DNA of 64,000 nucleotides. It comes from Noviherbaspirillum aridicola. GTDB taxonomy: Bacteria > Pseudomonadota > Gammaproteobacteria > Burkholderiales > Burkholderiaceae_D. The position numbers and the translations under genes are program-made. Under the pieces are notes generated by a model that made no database searches, was not told where the DNA came from, and worked only from the letters and a program-made list of their open reading frames with translations. The stretch spans positions 124,001-188,000 of the forward strand of contig NZ_BPMK01000003.1 in assembly GCF_019656455.1 (NCBI RefSeq), read 5' to 3'. Positions 7,704 to 16,012 of this stretch are shown here, one piece after another (the first letter of the stretch is position 1; each line of letters starts with the position of its first letter).

Positions 7704-8891
7704 ATGACCGAAACCATGCTCTCGGCCACCGACCTCGTATGGCCGCTGGCCTTCGCCCTTGCCTGGGTGCTGGGCGAACTCGGCCATCGCTTCACCGGGT
7801 TGCCAAGGGTGAGCATCTACGCGCTGACCGGTTTTTTCGCCTCGTACTGGCAGGCCGGCCTGTTGCCGCGCGTCTCGGACAGCACGATGCTGCTGCTGGC
7901 CAATATCGCGTTCGGCCTGATCCTGTTCGAATTCGGCTACCGCATCAACCTGCGCTGGCTGCGCACCAATGCGTGGGTAGGAATTACCGGCCTGTTCGAA
8001 GCCCTGCTCACTTTCTCCCTGGTGTACGTGGTCGCCTACGGCTTCGGCCAGACCATGCTGTCGTCGCTGCTCCTGGCCGCGCTCGCCATTCCCACCTCGC
8101 CGGTGGAGCTGATGCGGGTGGTCAATGAAAGGCGAGCTTCCGGGCAGGTGACCGAGCGCGCGCTGCACCTGTCCGCGCTCAACTGCTTTCTCGCCGTGTT
8201 CGCCTTCAACCTGGTGGTCGGACTCTGGACCTTTGAGAGTTCGGGCAGCGTCTGGGGCGCGGTCTCCAACAGCCTGCTGGTGCTCGCGGTATCGGGCGCG
8301 CTCGGCGCGCTGTTCGGGCTGGCGGTGCCGGGGCTGCTGCGCAAGCTCGGCAAGGTCAGCACCGATGCCACCCTGGTCTTCGGACTGGCCGTGATCCTGC
8401 TCGCCGCGCTGGCGCAGACGCTCAAGGTATCCCCCTTGCTGGCGACGCTCACCTTCGGCTGCGTCGCCCGTCACCGCCGCGTCGTCTTCAACCAGACCCA
8501 GCGCAATTTCGGCGAACTCGGCAACCTGCTCACCGTGCTGCTGTTCGTCGTGATCGGCGCCGGCCTGTCCTGGGCGCGCGTCTACAACGGCCTCTGGATC
8601 GGACTGGCGCTGCTCGCCGCCCGCTTCGCCGGCAAGCTGATCGGCACCGCCGCCTTTTCCCGCGTATCCGGCACGAGCTGGCGCAAGGGCGTGCTGACCG
8701 GGGTCGCGCTGTCGCCGATGTCGGTGCTGGTGGTCCTGCTCTTGCTGCAGACCCGGCAGATGGGCGTCGATCTGCTCGACCAGCTGGCGCCCCTGAGCGC
8801 GGCGGCGCTGGTGCTCGCCATCCTCGGCCCGCTGCTGGTGCAGTGGGCGCTGAAGCTGGCGCACGAAACCGCGGACGACGAGGAGAAATAG
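7704..8891 (+). CDS. Kef-like cation:proton antiporter (CPA2 type, membrane domain only)
   Basis: This 395-residue polytopic membrane protein of the Na+/H+ exchanger superfamily has about 11-12 hydrophobic helices and ends in a short acidic tail (HETADDEEK). Segments such as [14 protein letters not shown] and [15 protein letters not shown] fit the CPA2 fold. It lacks the C-terminal TrkA-N/RCK domain that gates KefB, KefC and YbaL. The ATG at 7704 follows GGAGGA with a 3-nt gap. The next gene starts 2 bp after its stop, so the pair is one operon. The transported cation is not readable. Confidence 0.85.
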   Translation: MTETMLSATDLVWPLAFALAWVLGELGHRFTGLPRVSIYALTGFFASYWQAGLLPRVSDSTMLLLANIAFGLILFEFGYRINLRWLRTNAWVGITGLFEALLTFSLVYVVAYGFGQTMLSSLLLAALAIPTSPVELMRVVNERRASGQVTERALHLSALNCFLAVFAFNLVVGLWTFESSGSVWGAVSNSLLVLAVSGALGALFGLAVPGLLRKLGKVSTDATLVFGLAVILLAALAQTLKVSPLLATLTFGCVARHRRVVFNQTQRNFGELGNLLTVLLFVVIGAGLSWARVYNGLWIGLALLAARFAGKLIGTAAFSRVSGTSWRKGVLTGVALSPMSVLVVLLLLQTRQMGVDLLDQLAPLSAAALVLAILGPLLVQWALKLAHETADDEEK

Positions 8892-8893
8892 AC

Positions 8894-10009
8894 ATGCCGC
8901 TCGAAACCTTCAAGACTTCCAGCCCGCTCACGCTCGGCGTGGAGCTGGAGCTGCAACTGGTCAGCCTCTCCGATTTCGACCTGGTCGATGCCAGTCCCGA
9001 CATGCTCGACCTGCTCGGCCGGCGCAAATTCCCGGGCAACGTGGTGCCCGAGATCACCGAGAGCATGATCGAGATTTCCACCGACGTGCAGACCAGCCAT
9101 CACGGCCTGCTGGCGCAGCTGCGCGAAATCCGCGACGCGCTGGTGACGGCGGGCGACAGGCTCAATGTGGGCGTATGCGGCGGCGGCACCCATCCGTTCC
9201 AGAAATGGACCGAGCGCAAGATATTTTCCAAGCCGCGCTTCAAGCAGGTGTCGGGCCTGTACGGCTACCTCGCGAAGCAGTTCACCATCTTCGGCCAGCA
9301 CGTGCACGTGGGCTGCGGCAGCGGCGACGACGCGCTCTACCTGCTGCATTCGCTCAACCGCTACATTCCGCATTTCATCGCGCTGTCCGCGTCCTCGCCC
9401 TATTCGCAGGGCAGCGACACGCTGTTCAATTCGGCGCGGCTCAATTCGGTATTCGCGTTTCCGCTGTCAGGGCGCGCGCCCTTCCTGCTTTCCTGGGACG
9501 ATTTCCGCCACGATTACTTCTCGCGCATGGAAGAGACCGGCATCGTCAGCAGCATGAAGGACTTTTACTGGGATATCCGACCCAAGCCGGAATTCGGCAC
9601 CATCGAGCTGCGGGTCTGCGATACGCCGCTCACCGTGGACCGGGCCGCGGCGCTCGCCTGCTACCTGCAGGCGCTGTGCAGCCACCTGCTCGAGCGCAGC
9701 GAGCCGCCGCCGGAGGAAGACGACTATCTCGTCTACAACTACAACCGTTTCCAGGCCTGCCGCTTCGGCCTCGACGGCACCCTGGTGCATCCGCAGACGC
9801 ACGAGAACCTGTCCATCAGGGAAGACATCCTGGCAACGCTGCGCAAGCTCGAGCCGCACGCCGACAAGCTCGGCAGCCGGCCGGCGTTCGACCACCTGTA
9901 TCAGGTCACCCACGCGGGAAGCGATGCGCACTTCCTGCGGCAGGAGCGGGCCTCCAGCGGCAGCGCCGAAGGCATGGTCGATGCAGCGCTCCGGCGATTC
10001 CGAGAGTAA
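8894..10009 (+). CDS. ybdK: YbdK-type carboxylate-amine ligase (glutamate-cysteine ligase 2 family)
   Basis: The GCS2 family joins an amino acid or amine to a carboxylate with ATP; E. coli YbdK has weak glutamate-cysteine ligase activity. The 371-residue product has the conserved start [12 protein letters not shown] (about 11-22, metal/ATP site), GGGTHPFQ (about 96-103), FGQHVHVG (about 134-141) and [19 protein letters not shown] (about 230-248). An AGGAGA site overlaps the antiporter's end. Pairing with a Kef-like transporter suggests that its product or a thiol pool matters to that transporter, but this is inference. The true substrate is unknown. Confidence 0.85.
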   Translation: MPLETFKTSSPLTLGVELELQLVSLSDFDLVDASPDMLDLLGRRKFPGNVVPEITESMIEISTDVQTSHHGLLAQLREIRDALVTAGDRLNVGVCGGGTHPFQKWTERKIFSKPRFKQVSGLYGYLAKQFTIFGQHVHVGCGSGDDALYLLHSLNRYIPHFIALSASSPYSQGSDTLFNSARLNSVFAFPLSGRAPFLLSWDDFRHDYFSRMEETGIVSSMKDFYWDIRPKPEFGTIELRVCDTPLTVDRAAALACYLQALCSHLLERSEPPPEEDDYLVYNYNRFQACRFGLDGTLVHPQTHENLSIREDILATLRKLEPHADKLGSRPAFDHLYQVTHAGSDAHFLRQERASSGSAEGMVDAALRRFRE

Positions 10010-10311
10010 ATGAGTTTGAAACGGCGCAGGCGCGCGGCACTTGTCGACCCGACGACGGTCATACAGCCGACAGCGCGGCCACCGGATGTCCGACGGTCGC
10101 GCGCGCCATCGTCCGGCACCGGCTGTGTCGCAGGCAAGGCCTGCGGGCACCGCCGCAAAGCCAGCGCGCGGATCGGCGGGTGAGCGCGGCAGGAAGCTCG
10201 ACCCGCGGCCCGAGATCCGTTCCCTTTTTGCCAAGGTTGCCGGCGGCTGTCACGGTGCTGCTACATTTTCTTGGTAGAATCAACCACTTATCTCAATCAC
10301 TAAGGTGCTTC
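10010..10311 (+). other. 302-bp intergenic region
   Basis: I see no gene here; open frames on both strands are run-ons of neighbouring coding frames. Near the right end, TAGAAT (10275-10280) is a fair -10 for the diiron gene, but no good -35 is spaced correctly before it. The leader would be about 25-30 nt. Confidence 0.4.
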
Positions 10312-11166
10312 ATGCTGTACCCGGAACTATTCAAATCGCTCGAACAAGTGCGCTGGAACATGGAGACGGACATCCCCTGGGACAAGTTCGATGCCTCACT
10401 GCTGTCGGACGAACAGGCACAGACCATCCGGATGAATGCGATCACCGAATGGTCGGCCCTGCCCGCGACCGAGATGTTCCTGAGGGACAACCGCGGCGAC
10501 AGCGATTTTTCGGCATTCATGTCGGTCTGGTTCTTCGAGGAGCAGAAGCATTCCCTGGTGTTGATGGAGTACCTTCGCCGTTTCCGCCCCGACCTCGTTC
10601 CCACCGAGGAAGAGCTGCATAACGTGCGCTTCGAGTTCGATCCGGCGCCTCCGCTGGAAACCCTGATGCTGCACTTCTGCGGCGAAATCCGCCTCAACCA
10701 CTGGTATCGCTGCGCCTCCGAATGGCATACCGAGCCGGTGATCAAGCAGATCTACAAGATCATCAGCCAGGACGAGGCGCGCCACGGCGGCGCCTATCTG
10801 CGCTACATGAAAAAGGCGCTCAACGAAGCCGGCGACGCCGCCCGTGCCGCCTTCGCCAAGATCGGCGTGCTGATGGCCTCCGCCCGCCGCACCGAAAAGC
10901 CGCTGCATCCGACCAACCTGCACGTGAACCAGGCGCTGTTCCCGAACGACACGGTGCAAAGCCGCCTGCCCGACCCGAACTGGCTCGAGCGCTGGCTGGA
11001 CGGCCAGATCAAGTTCGACGGCGAGTGGGAAAAGAAGGTCGTCGACCGCATCCTGCACAACATGTCGCTGCTGTTCGAGCGTACTTTCGAATCGGTGCAG
11101 GACCTGAACCGCTATCGCAAGGAAGTCACCTCGCGCCTGGCCGCGCAAAAGCCTGCCGCGGCCTGA
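10312..11166 (+). CDS. diiron ferritin-like protein
   Basis: The 284-residue all-helical product shows a complete diiron carboxylate ligand pattern. E54 (ATEMF), E77 and H80 (FFEEQKH), E125 (CGEIRLNH) and E155 with H158 (SQDEARHGG) form two E-x6+-ExxH sets. The spacing resembles acyl-ACP desaturases and related ferritin-like oxidases rather than ferritin cages. Family members in Burkholderiales are annotated only as ferritin-like or desaturase-like. A redox enzyme acting on a lipid or small molecule is plausible but unproven. It stands alone on the plus strand, about 60 bp before the heptose gene. Confidence 0.75.
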   Translation: MLYPELFKSLEQVRWNMETDIPWDKFDASLLSDEQAQTIRMNAITEWSALPATEMFLRDNRGDSDFSAFMSVWFFEEQKHSLVLMEYLRRFRPDLVPTEEELHNVRFEFDPAPPLETLMLHFCGEIRLNHWYRCASEWHTEPVIKQIYKIISQDEARHGGAYLRYMKKALNEAGDAARAAFAKIGVLMASARRTEKPLHPTNLHVNQALFPNDTVQSRLPDPNWLERWLDGQIKFDGEWEKKVVDRILHNMSLLFERTFESVQDLNRYRKEVTSRLAAQKPAAA

Positions 11167-11229
11167 CGGGCGAAGCGTTAAACTGGAGGCCGCGCGCGTT
11201 CCGCCCGCGGCCTTTTCCGTTTCTGCGCC

Positions 11230-11706
11230 ATGCCCGACTTCGAAAAAAAACTCGCTTCCCGCAAGACCCTCGCCGAACGCATCGCGGCGCTGCCGCAACC
11301 GGTCGTGCTGACCAACGGCGTCTTCGACATTCTCCACCGCGGACATGTCACCTATCTCGCCCAGGCCCGCGCGCTCGGCGCCTCGCTCGTGGTGGCGGTC
11401 AACACCGACGCATCGGTCAGGCGCCTGGGCAAGGGCGACGACCGTCCGATCAACAGCTGCGACGACAGGATGGCCGTCCTCGCCGCGCTCGAATCGGTCA
11501 GCCTGGTCGTGCCCTTCGATGAAGACACCGCGCTCGAAGTGGTGCAGGAAGCCCGGCCCGACATCTATGTGAAGGGCGGCGATTACGACATGGCCGCGAT
11601 CCCCGAGGGCAGGGCCGTCAGCGCCTACGGCGGTCGTGCGGTCGCCATCGCTTTCGAGCATGACCGGTCCACCAGCAAGCTGCTGGCGAAGGTGCGCAGC
11701 CAATGA
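11230..11706 (+). CDS. rfaE2: D-glycero-beta-D-manno-heptose 1-phosphate adenylyltransferase
   Basis: This enzyme makes ADP-heptose for the lipopolysaccharide inner core. The 158-residue nucleotidyltransferase has TNGVFDILHRGH (about 28-39) containing the HxGH motif, and the C-terminal signature DRSTSKLL. It corresponds to the second domain of E. coli HldE; here it is a separate gene, as usual in betaproteobacteria. Its stop overlaps the asparaginase start as ATGA. Confidence 0.93.
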   Translation: MPDFEKKLASRKTLAERIAALPQPVVLTNGVFDILHRGHVTYLAQARALGASLVVAVNTDASVRRLGKGDDRPINSCDDRMAVLAALESVSLVVPFDEDTALEVVQEARPDIYVKGGDYDMAAIPEGRAVSAYGGRAVAIAFEHDRSTSKLLAKVRSQ

Positions 11707-12716
11707 TCGGGCAAGGATTCGACATACTCGCCGAAAGCACGCGCGGCGGCCACGTCGAATCGGTGCATGCGGGCGCGGTCGCCGTGGTCGACACGGCAGG
11801 GCGCCTGCTGTACAGCGCGGGCGATCCGGACTTCCCCGCCTTCACCCGCTCCACCATCAAGCCCTTCCAGGCACTGCCGCTGCTGCGTGCCGGCGGCCAC
11901 GAGAAATTCCGCTTCGGCAGCCGGGAGATCGCGCTGCTGTGCGCCAGCCACTCCGGCGAAGACATGCACACATCGGTCGTGCAGCGCATGCTGCATGAGG
12001 CGGGATGCGACGAGCATCACCTGCGCTGCGGCTGCCATGTCCCGCTGCGCTACGGAACAGGGGAGGCGCCGCCCGCCGGCATGTCGTTCAATCAGCTGCA
12101 CAACAACTGCAGCGGCAAGCATGCCGGCTTTCTCGCCTATTGCGTGCAGCACGGGCTGCCGCTCGACAGTTACCTCGACCCGTCGCATCCGCTGCAGCAG
12201 GCGGTCCGGCGCAGCGTCGCATCCGCCGCGCGGCTGCCCGAGACCGCCCTGATCACCGGCACCGACGGCTGCTCCGCACCGAACTTCGCACTGCCGCTCT
12301 CGCGTCTCGCGCATGCCTATGCGCGGCTGAGCCAGGGCGAAGGCGACACCGAGGCGGGCGACCTGTACGGCCTGCTGTTCGCGGCAATGACCGGGCACCC
12401 GGAGCTGGTGTCCGGCAGTGGTCGCGGCGACCTCGCGTTCATGCGCACCGCGCCCGGCGACTGGGTCGCCAAGGGCGGCGCGGAAGCGGTCCAGGTGCTC
12501 GGCATACGCTCGGCGGGCATCGGCATAGCCGTCAAGATCGCCGATGGCGGGGCGAGGGCGCTGTATCCGGCGACGATCGCGGTGCTGCGGGACATCGGCC
12601 TGCTGCCCGACCCGTCGGCGACGCCGCTACGGGAATGGGAGCAGCCGGCGCTGAAGAACCTGCGCGGCCTGCAGACCGGCGTGCTGCGGGCGACGCTGCG
12701 ATTGCGCAGGCACTGA
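11703..12716 (+). CDS. asparaginase II family protein (Rhizobium type)
   Basis: This 337-residue protein belongs to the thermolabile asparaginase family (Pfam asparaginase_II), unrelated to E. coli AnsB. Diagnostic segments are FTRSTIKPFQALPL (about 45-58), ASHSGE (about 81-86), HNNCSGKHAGFL (about 135-146), TGTDGCSAPNF and KGGAEAVQ. It would hydrolyse L-asparagine to aspartate and ammonia in the cytoplasm; no signal peptide is visible. It is translationally coupled to rfaE2, with no obvious functional link. Confidence 0.88.
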   Translation: MIGQGFDILAESTRGGHVESVHAGAVAVVDTAGRLLYSAGDPDFPAFTRSTIKPFQALPLLRAGGHEKFRFGSREIALLCASHSGEDMHTSVVQRMLHEAGCDEHHLRCGCHVPLRYGTGEAPPAGMSFNQLHNNCSGKHAGFLAYCVQHGLPLDSYLDPSHPLQQAVRRSVASAARLPETALITGTDGCSAPNFALPLSRLAHAYARLSQGEGDTEAGDLYGLLFAAMTGHPELVSGSGRGDLAFMRTAPGDWVAKGGAEAVQVLGIRSAGIGIAVKIADGGARALYPATIAVLRDIGLLPDPSATPLREWEQPALKNLRGLQTGVLRATLRLRRH

Positions 12717-12744
12717 ACGGCGGCCCGCCCGGCGGTCCACCGGA

Positions 12745-13203
12745 TCAGTGACCGTGACGGTGCCCGCCCGCGGCCTCCTGCACGCTGACCTCGACCTCGA
12801 GCTTGCCCGCCTTGTCGAACTGCAGGGTCAGCGGAAAGCGCTCGCCGGCCCTGAGCGGCTGGCGCAGGCCCATCAGCATCAGGTGGTAGCCTTCCCCCGG
12901 TTTCATCTCCAGCGTCGCCGCCGAACCGATGTCGATGCCGCCGACTTCGCGCATCTTCATCACGTTGCCCTGCATGCTCATCGTATGCAGTTCGACCGAC
13001 TTCGCCACCGGCGTGGCGGCGCCGACCAGCCTGTCGGCGGCCTTTCCCCTGTTCTCGATGGTCAGGTAGGCGCCGCCGGCCGGCTGCTGCGGCATCGTCG
13101 CCCGCGCGTAGGCCTGGCTCACCCGCAGCTCCTGTGCATGGGCGGAGCCGAGGGCCAGGGCGGCGCAGGTGGTGAAGAGGGCGATGATCGAGCGCTTTTG
13201 CAT
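12745..13203 (-). CDS. periplasmic copper chaperone PCu(A)C
   Basis: PCu(A)C proteins carry Cu(I) in the periplasm and help load the CuA centre of cytochrome oxidase. The 152-residue product has a signal peptide (about 1-23, ending AHA), then the metal motif H73, M84, H107 and M109, close to H(M)-x10-M-x21-H-x-M. It ends in a His-rich tail (GGHRHGH). An AAGGAAAG ribosome site precedes the ATG. It lies 24 bp after trmL on the same strand, about 3 kb from the cox cluster it probably serves. Confidence 0.92.
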   Translation of the reverse strand: MQKRSIIALFTTCAALALGSAHAQELRVSQAYARATMPQQPAGGAYLTIENRGKAADRLVGAATPVAKSVELHTMSMQGNVMKMREVGGIDIGSAATLEMKPGEGYHLMLMGLRQPLRAGERFPLTLQFDKAGKLEVEVSVQEAAGGHRHGH

Positions 13204-13227
13204 GATGCTTTCCTTTGATTGAATGAC

Positions 13228-13698
13228 TCAGGCGCCGCCGGCGTAGCCGTGCTGCCGCCAGGCTTCGAAGACCACGACCGCCACCGTGTTGGACAAATTG
13301 AGGCTGCGGTTGCCCGGCCGCATGGGCAGCCGGATGCGCTGTGCTGCCGGGAAGCTCTCCCGAAGCGCCGGCGCCAGTCCCCGCGTCTCGGAGCCGAAAA
13401 TGAACCAGTCGCCGGGCCGGAAGGCGACGGACGCGAACGGCGTCGAGCCGTGGGTGGTCAGCGCGAACATGCGTTCCCGGTCCGGGTTTTCGGCGAGCAG
13501 GAAAGCGTCCCAGCCGGGATGCACCTTCATCGTCGCATAGTCATGGTAGTCGAGTCCGGCGCGCCGCATCTTCGCATCGTCCAGCGGAAAACCGAGCGGT
13601 TCGACCAGGTGCAGCTGCGCGCCGGTGTTGGCGCACAGGCGGATGACGTTGCCGGTATTCGGCGGAATTTCGGGTTCGACAAGCACGACGTTGAACAA
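13228..13698 (-). CDS. trmL: tRNA (cytidine/uridine-34 2'-O)-methyltransferase TrmL
   Basis: TrmL methylates the ribose of the wobble nucleotide in certain leucine tRNAs. The 156-residue SPOUT enzyme shows the three knot motifs: PEIPPNTGNVIRLC (about 9-22), FIFGSETRGL and LPMRPGNRSLNLSNTVAVV. No ATG fits. A TTG at 13698 follows AAGGAG with about 6 nt spacing and gives the normal N-terminus (FNVVLVEPEIPPN), so I call TTG as start. It lies 11 bp after comF. Confidence 0.93.
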   Translation of the reverse strand: MFNVVLVEPEIPPNTGNVIRLCANTGAQLHLVEPLGFPLDDAKMRRAGLDYHDYATMKVHPGWDAFLLAENPDRERMFALTTHGSTPFASVAFRPGDWFIFGSETRGLAPALRESFPAAQRIRLPMRPGNRSLNLSNTVAVVVFEAWRQHGYAGGA

Positions 13699-13709
13699 GC
13701 AGGACTCCT

Positions 13710-14456
13710 TTAATTGACGGTGCGGGCGAACACCAGGGCGGTGACGCGGGCCGCGCCGCGCCGCTTGAGCGCGGCGGCGGCCGCATTGAGCGTTTCGCCG
13801 GTGGTCATCACGTCGTCCACGATCGCCACATGGGCGCCGGCAAGCGCGCCCAGTCGCATCGGATCGACACGGAACGCCTGCCGCATGTTCCGGCGGCGCT
13901 CGTCCGGGTGCAGCAGGGCCTGCGGCGTGGTGTCGCGCTGACGCTGCAGCAGCCGCAGGTCGAGCGGCAGCTTCAGCAGCGACGCGAGCGGACGTGCGAT
14001 TTCCGCCGCCTGGTTGAACCCGCGCTCGGCCAGTCGGCTTGGTCCCAGCGGCACCGCGGTCAGCAGGGCGGGTGGCGGATGCATGGAGACTCGCCACGTC
14101 TCGGCCATGCTGCGCGCGAGCAGCGGCGCGAGCGCGAGGCGGTGACCGAACTTCAGCCCGAGCACCAGCTGTTCGAGCGGCGGGGCGTAGTCGACCGCCG
14201 CCACCGCCGCATCGAAGGCCGGAGGGCGTCGCAGGCACTCGCCGCACTGCGTCGCCGCCGACGCGTCTGCCGGCAGCGGCAGCGCGCAACGGCGGCAGCG
14301 CCTGGGCCGGGCGGCAAAGTGCTGCGCCGCGCATCCCGCGCACAGCCCGTCGCCGCATTCGCCGCCGCACAGCGCGCAGGCGCCGGGCAGCAGCGCCCGC
14401 AGCATGCCGGTCAGGGCGGGCAGGGCGGACAGCACGGAAGGCAGGGGCGGCGGCAT
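13710..14456 (-). CDS. comF: ComF family phosphoribosyltransferase-like protein
   Basis: ComF-like proteins combine an N-terminal zinc ribbon with a phosphoribosyltransferase fold. Some take part in DNA uptake; the biochemical role is unsettled. The 248-residue product has cysteine pairs at about 27/30, 39/42, 54/57 and 71/74. The PRPP-binding motif VAIVDDVMTTGETL lies near 210-223. It is first in comF-trmL-pcuAC and is divergent from a BioC-like gene. Competence cannot be inferred from it alone. Confidence 0.88.
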   Translation of the reverse strand: MPPPLPSVLSALPALTGMLRALLPGACALCGGECGDGLCAGCAAQHFAARPRRCRRCALPLPADASAATQCGECLRRPPAFDAAVAAVDYAPPLEQLVLGLKFGHRLALAPLLARSMAETWRVSMHPPPALLTAVPLGPSRLAERGFNQAAEIARPLASLLKLPLDLRLLQRQRDTTPQALLHPDERRRNMRQAFRVDPMRLGALAGAHVAIVDDVMTTGETLNAAAAALKRRGAARVTALVFARTVN

Positions 14457-14521
14457 CGGAGCAGCAGGCGGGACTAGCGTGTAAACTTCGCCATTATCTC
14501 ACTGCGGCACCGGATTCCCCC

Positions 14522-15451
14522 TTGTCATCTCCAGCTCCCGACAACAGCGCCAGCGGACCGATCGATATCGGGCTCGTACGCCGCCTGTTCCATTCCCCAG
14601 GCAATTTCGCCGACTCCGATTTCCTGCGCCGCGAGATCGCCGGCCGCATGCACGAGCGCCTCGCGCTGGTGAAGATCGCGCCCCGCCGGGTGCTCGATAT
14701 CGGCTGCGCCGACGGCCCCGACCTCGGCCGCCTGCACGAGCAGTATCCGCAGGCGGAGGTGCTCGGACTCGATGCATCGGAAACATTGCTCCGCTGCGCG
14801 CGCGAGCGCCACCAGGCCGCGAGTTCGGCGGTCAGCCGGCTGTTCGGCCGCTGGCTGCGGCAGTCGGGCGGCGGCGGACCGGCCGGGCTGGTGTGCGGCG
14901 ACCTCGGCCACCTGCCGCTGCAGACCGGCGCCGTCGATCTCGTCTGGTCCAACCTCGTGCTGCACTGGCATCCGCAGCCCGACCAGGTCTTTTCGGAATG
15001 GCGCAGGGTGCTGGCCACCGACGGCCTGCTGATGTTTTCCTGTTTCGGCCCAGACAGCTTCCGCGAAATCCGCCATGCGTTCGCCCAGGCCGACCATGCA
15101 TCGCATGCGCTCAGCTTCGTCGACATGCATGATTTCGGCGACATGCTGGTCAACGCCGGGTTCTCGACGCCGGTGATGGACATGGAAACCATCACCGTCA
15201 CCTACGAGAGCGTGGACAAGCTCATGGCCGACGTGCGCGCCTGGGGCGGCAATCCGCTGCTGACGCGTCGCCGGGGACTGCTCGGCCGTGCCGCCTGGCG
15301 GCGGGTGGCCGACGCCCTCGAAGCCATGCGCGGCGGCGACGGCCGCATCCCGCTCACCTTCGAGGTCGTCTACGGCCACGCCTTCCGTCCCGCGCCGCGG
15401 CAGACCGCCAGCGGCGAAGCCATCATCCGCTTCGAGCCGCGCCGCAAGTGA
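14522..15451 (+). CDS. BioC-like SAM-dependent methyltransferase
   Basis: BioC methylates malonyl-ACP to start pimelate synthesis for biotin. The 309-residue product has the SAM motif VLDIGCADGPDLGRL (about 58-72), an acidic loop GLDAS, and WSNLVLHWHPQPDQVFSEWRRVL, which matches the BioC family rather than generic methyltransferases. No in-frame ATG precedes the conserved region. The TTG at 14522 is the best start, though no clear ribosome site is seen. No other biotin gene is in the window, so the specific role is a family-level call. Confidence 0.75.
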   Translation: MSSPAPDNSASGPIDIGLVRRLFHSPGNFADSDFLRREIAGRMHERLALVKIAPRRVLDIGCADGPDLGRLHEQYPQAEVLGLDASETLLRCARERHQAASSAVSRLFGRWLRQSGGGGPAGLVCGDLGHLPLQTGAVDLVWSNLVLHWHPQPDQVFSEWRRVLATDGLLMFSCFGPDSFREIRHAFAQADHASHALSFVDMHDFGDMLVNAGFSTPVMDMETITVTYESVDKLMADVRAWGGNPLLTRRRGLLGRAAWRRVADALEAMRGGDGRIPLTFEVVYGHAFRPAPRQTASGEAIIRFEPRRK

Positions 15452-16012
15452 ATGAGGCTGTCGGACAAACGCCGTCGGCGGCGCACATCCCGCCGCCGGC
15501 CGCGCCTCGCCGTCTCCCGGGCGGCCGGCGCTTGACGCAGGCTGGTTTGTAAGACATTTCCCGCTTGATAACCAGCCAAAGTCCGACTTATACTTCGGGG
15601 GTTTTGCGCTGTGCGCGCGTCTCCCCGGACCGAACCCAGGCAACACTTCACGACCCACGCGCGGAATCTGCGGAAGCACAACGACCGATCCTGCCGCGGC
15701 GCCAGGACCGCATGCGCCCGGCGCGGCCTTCCGTCCTCGCAGCAATTCATCCTCGTACGTGGTTGCGAAGTCTCCTGCCTGTTTTCCCAGTTTCTGGAAG
15801 CGTTGTCATAAGGAATGATTTTTGTTGTATGCTCGTTTGTCATGACCCCTCACCGGGCATGCTGACGGCGTTCCGCCGACAGCGCTCCTCAGGACGGAGA
15901 CAACCGGCACGCCAGTCATGGCGGGCCGCGAAGAATGGAACAGATGCCGGACGCACCGCGGGCGCGACCGGCAGCAGGAAAGAATTCCAATTGAGAGGCA
16001 TTTGAGGAAACT
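15452..16012 (+). other. 561-bp leader / intergenic region before the cox operon
   Basis: No gene is convincing here: short ORFs on both strands lack ribosome sites and family-like segments. It holds a strong promoter (15565-15594) and a weaker one (TTGTCA 15803-15808, TTGTAT 15825-15830). If the first is used, coxB has a leader of about 410 nt. CoxB itself is preceded by GAGGAAA. The leader may carry regulation, but I could not recognise a known riboswitch. Confidence 0.5.
15565..15594 (+). promoter_or_regulatory. strong sigma-70-type promoter of the cox operon
   Basis: TTGATA (15565-15570), an 18-bp spacer and TATACT (15589-15594) make the best consensus promoter in this part of the window. 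It faces coxB, with the expected start near 15601. Confidence 0.65.

Noticed and set aside
15565-16005. 146-codon plus-strand ORF in the cox leader
   Set aside because: The codon pattern and composition do not resemble coding sequence, and the start coincides with the promoter.
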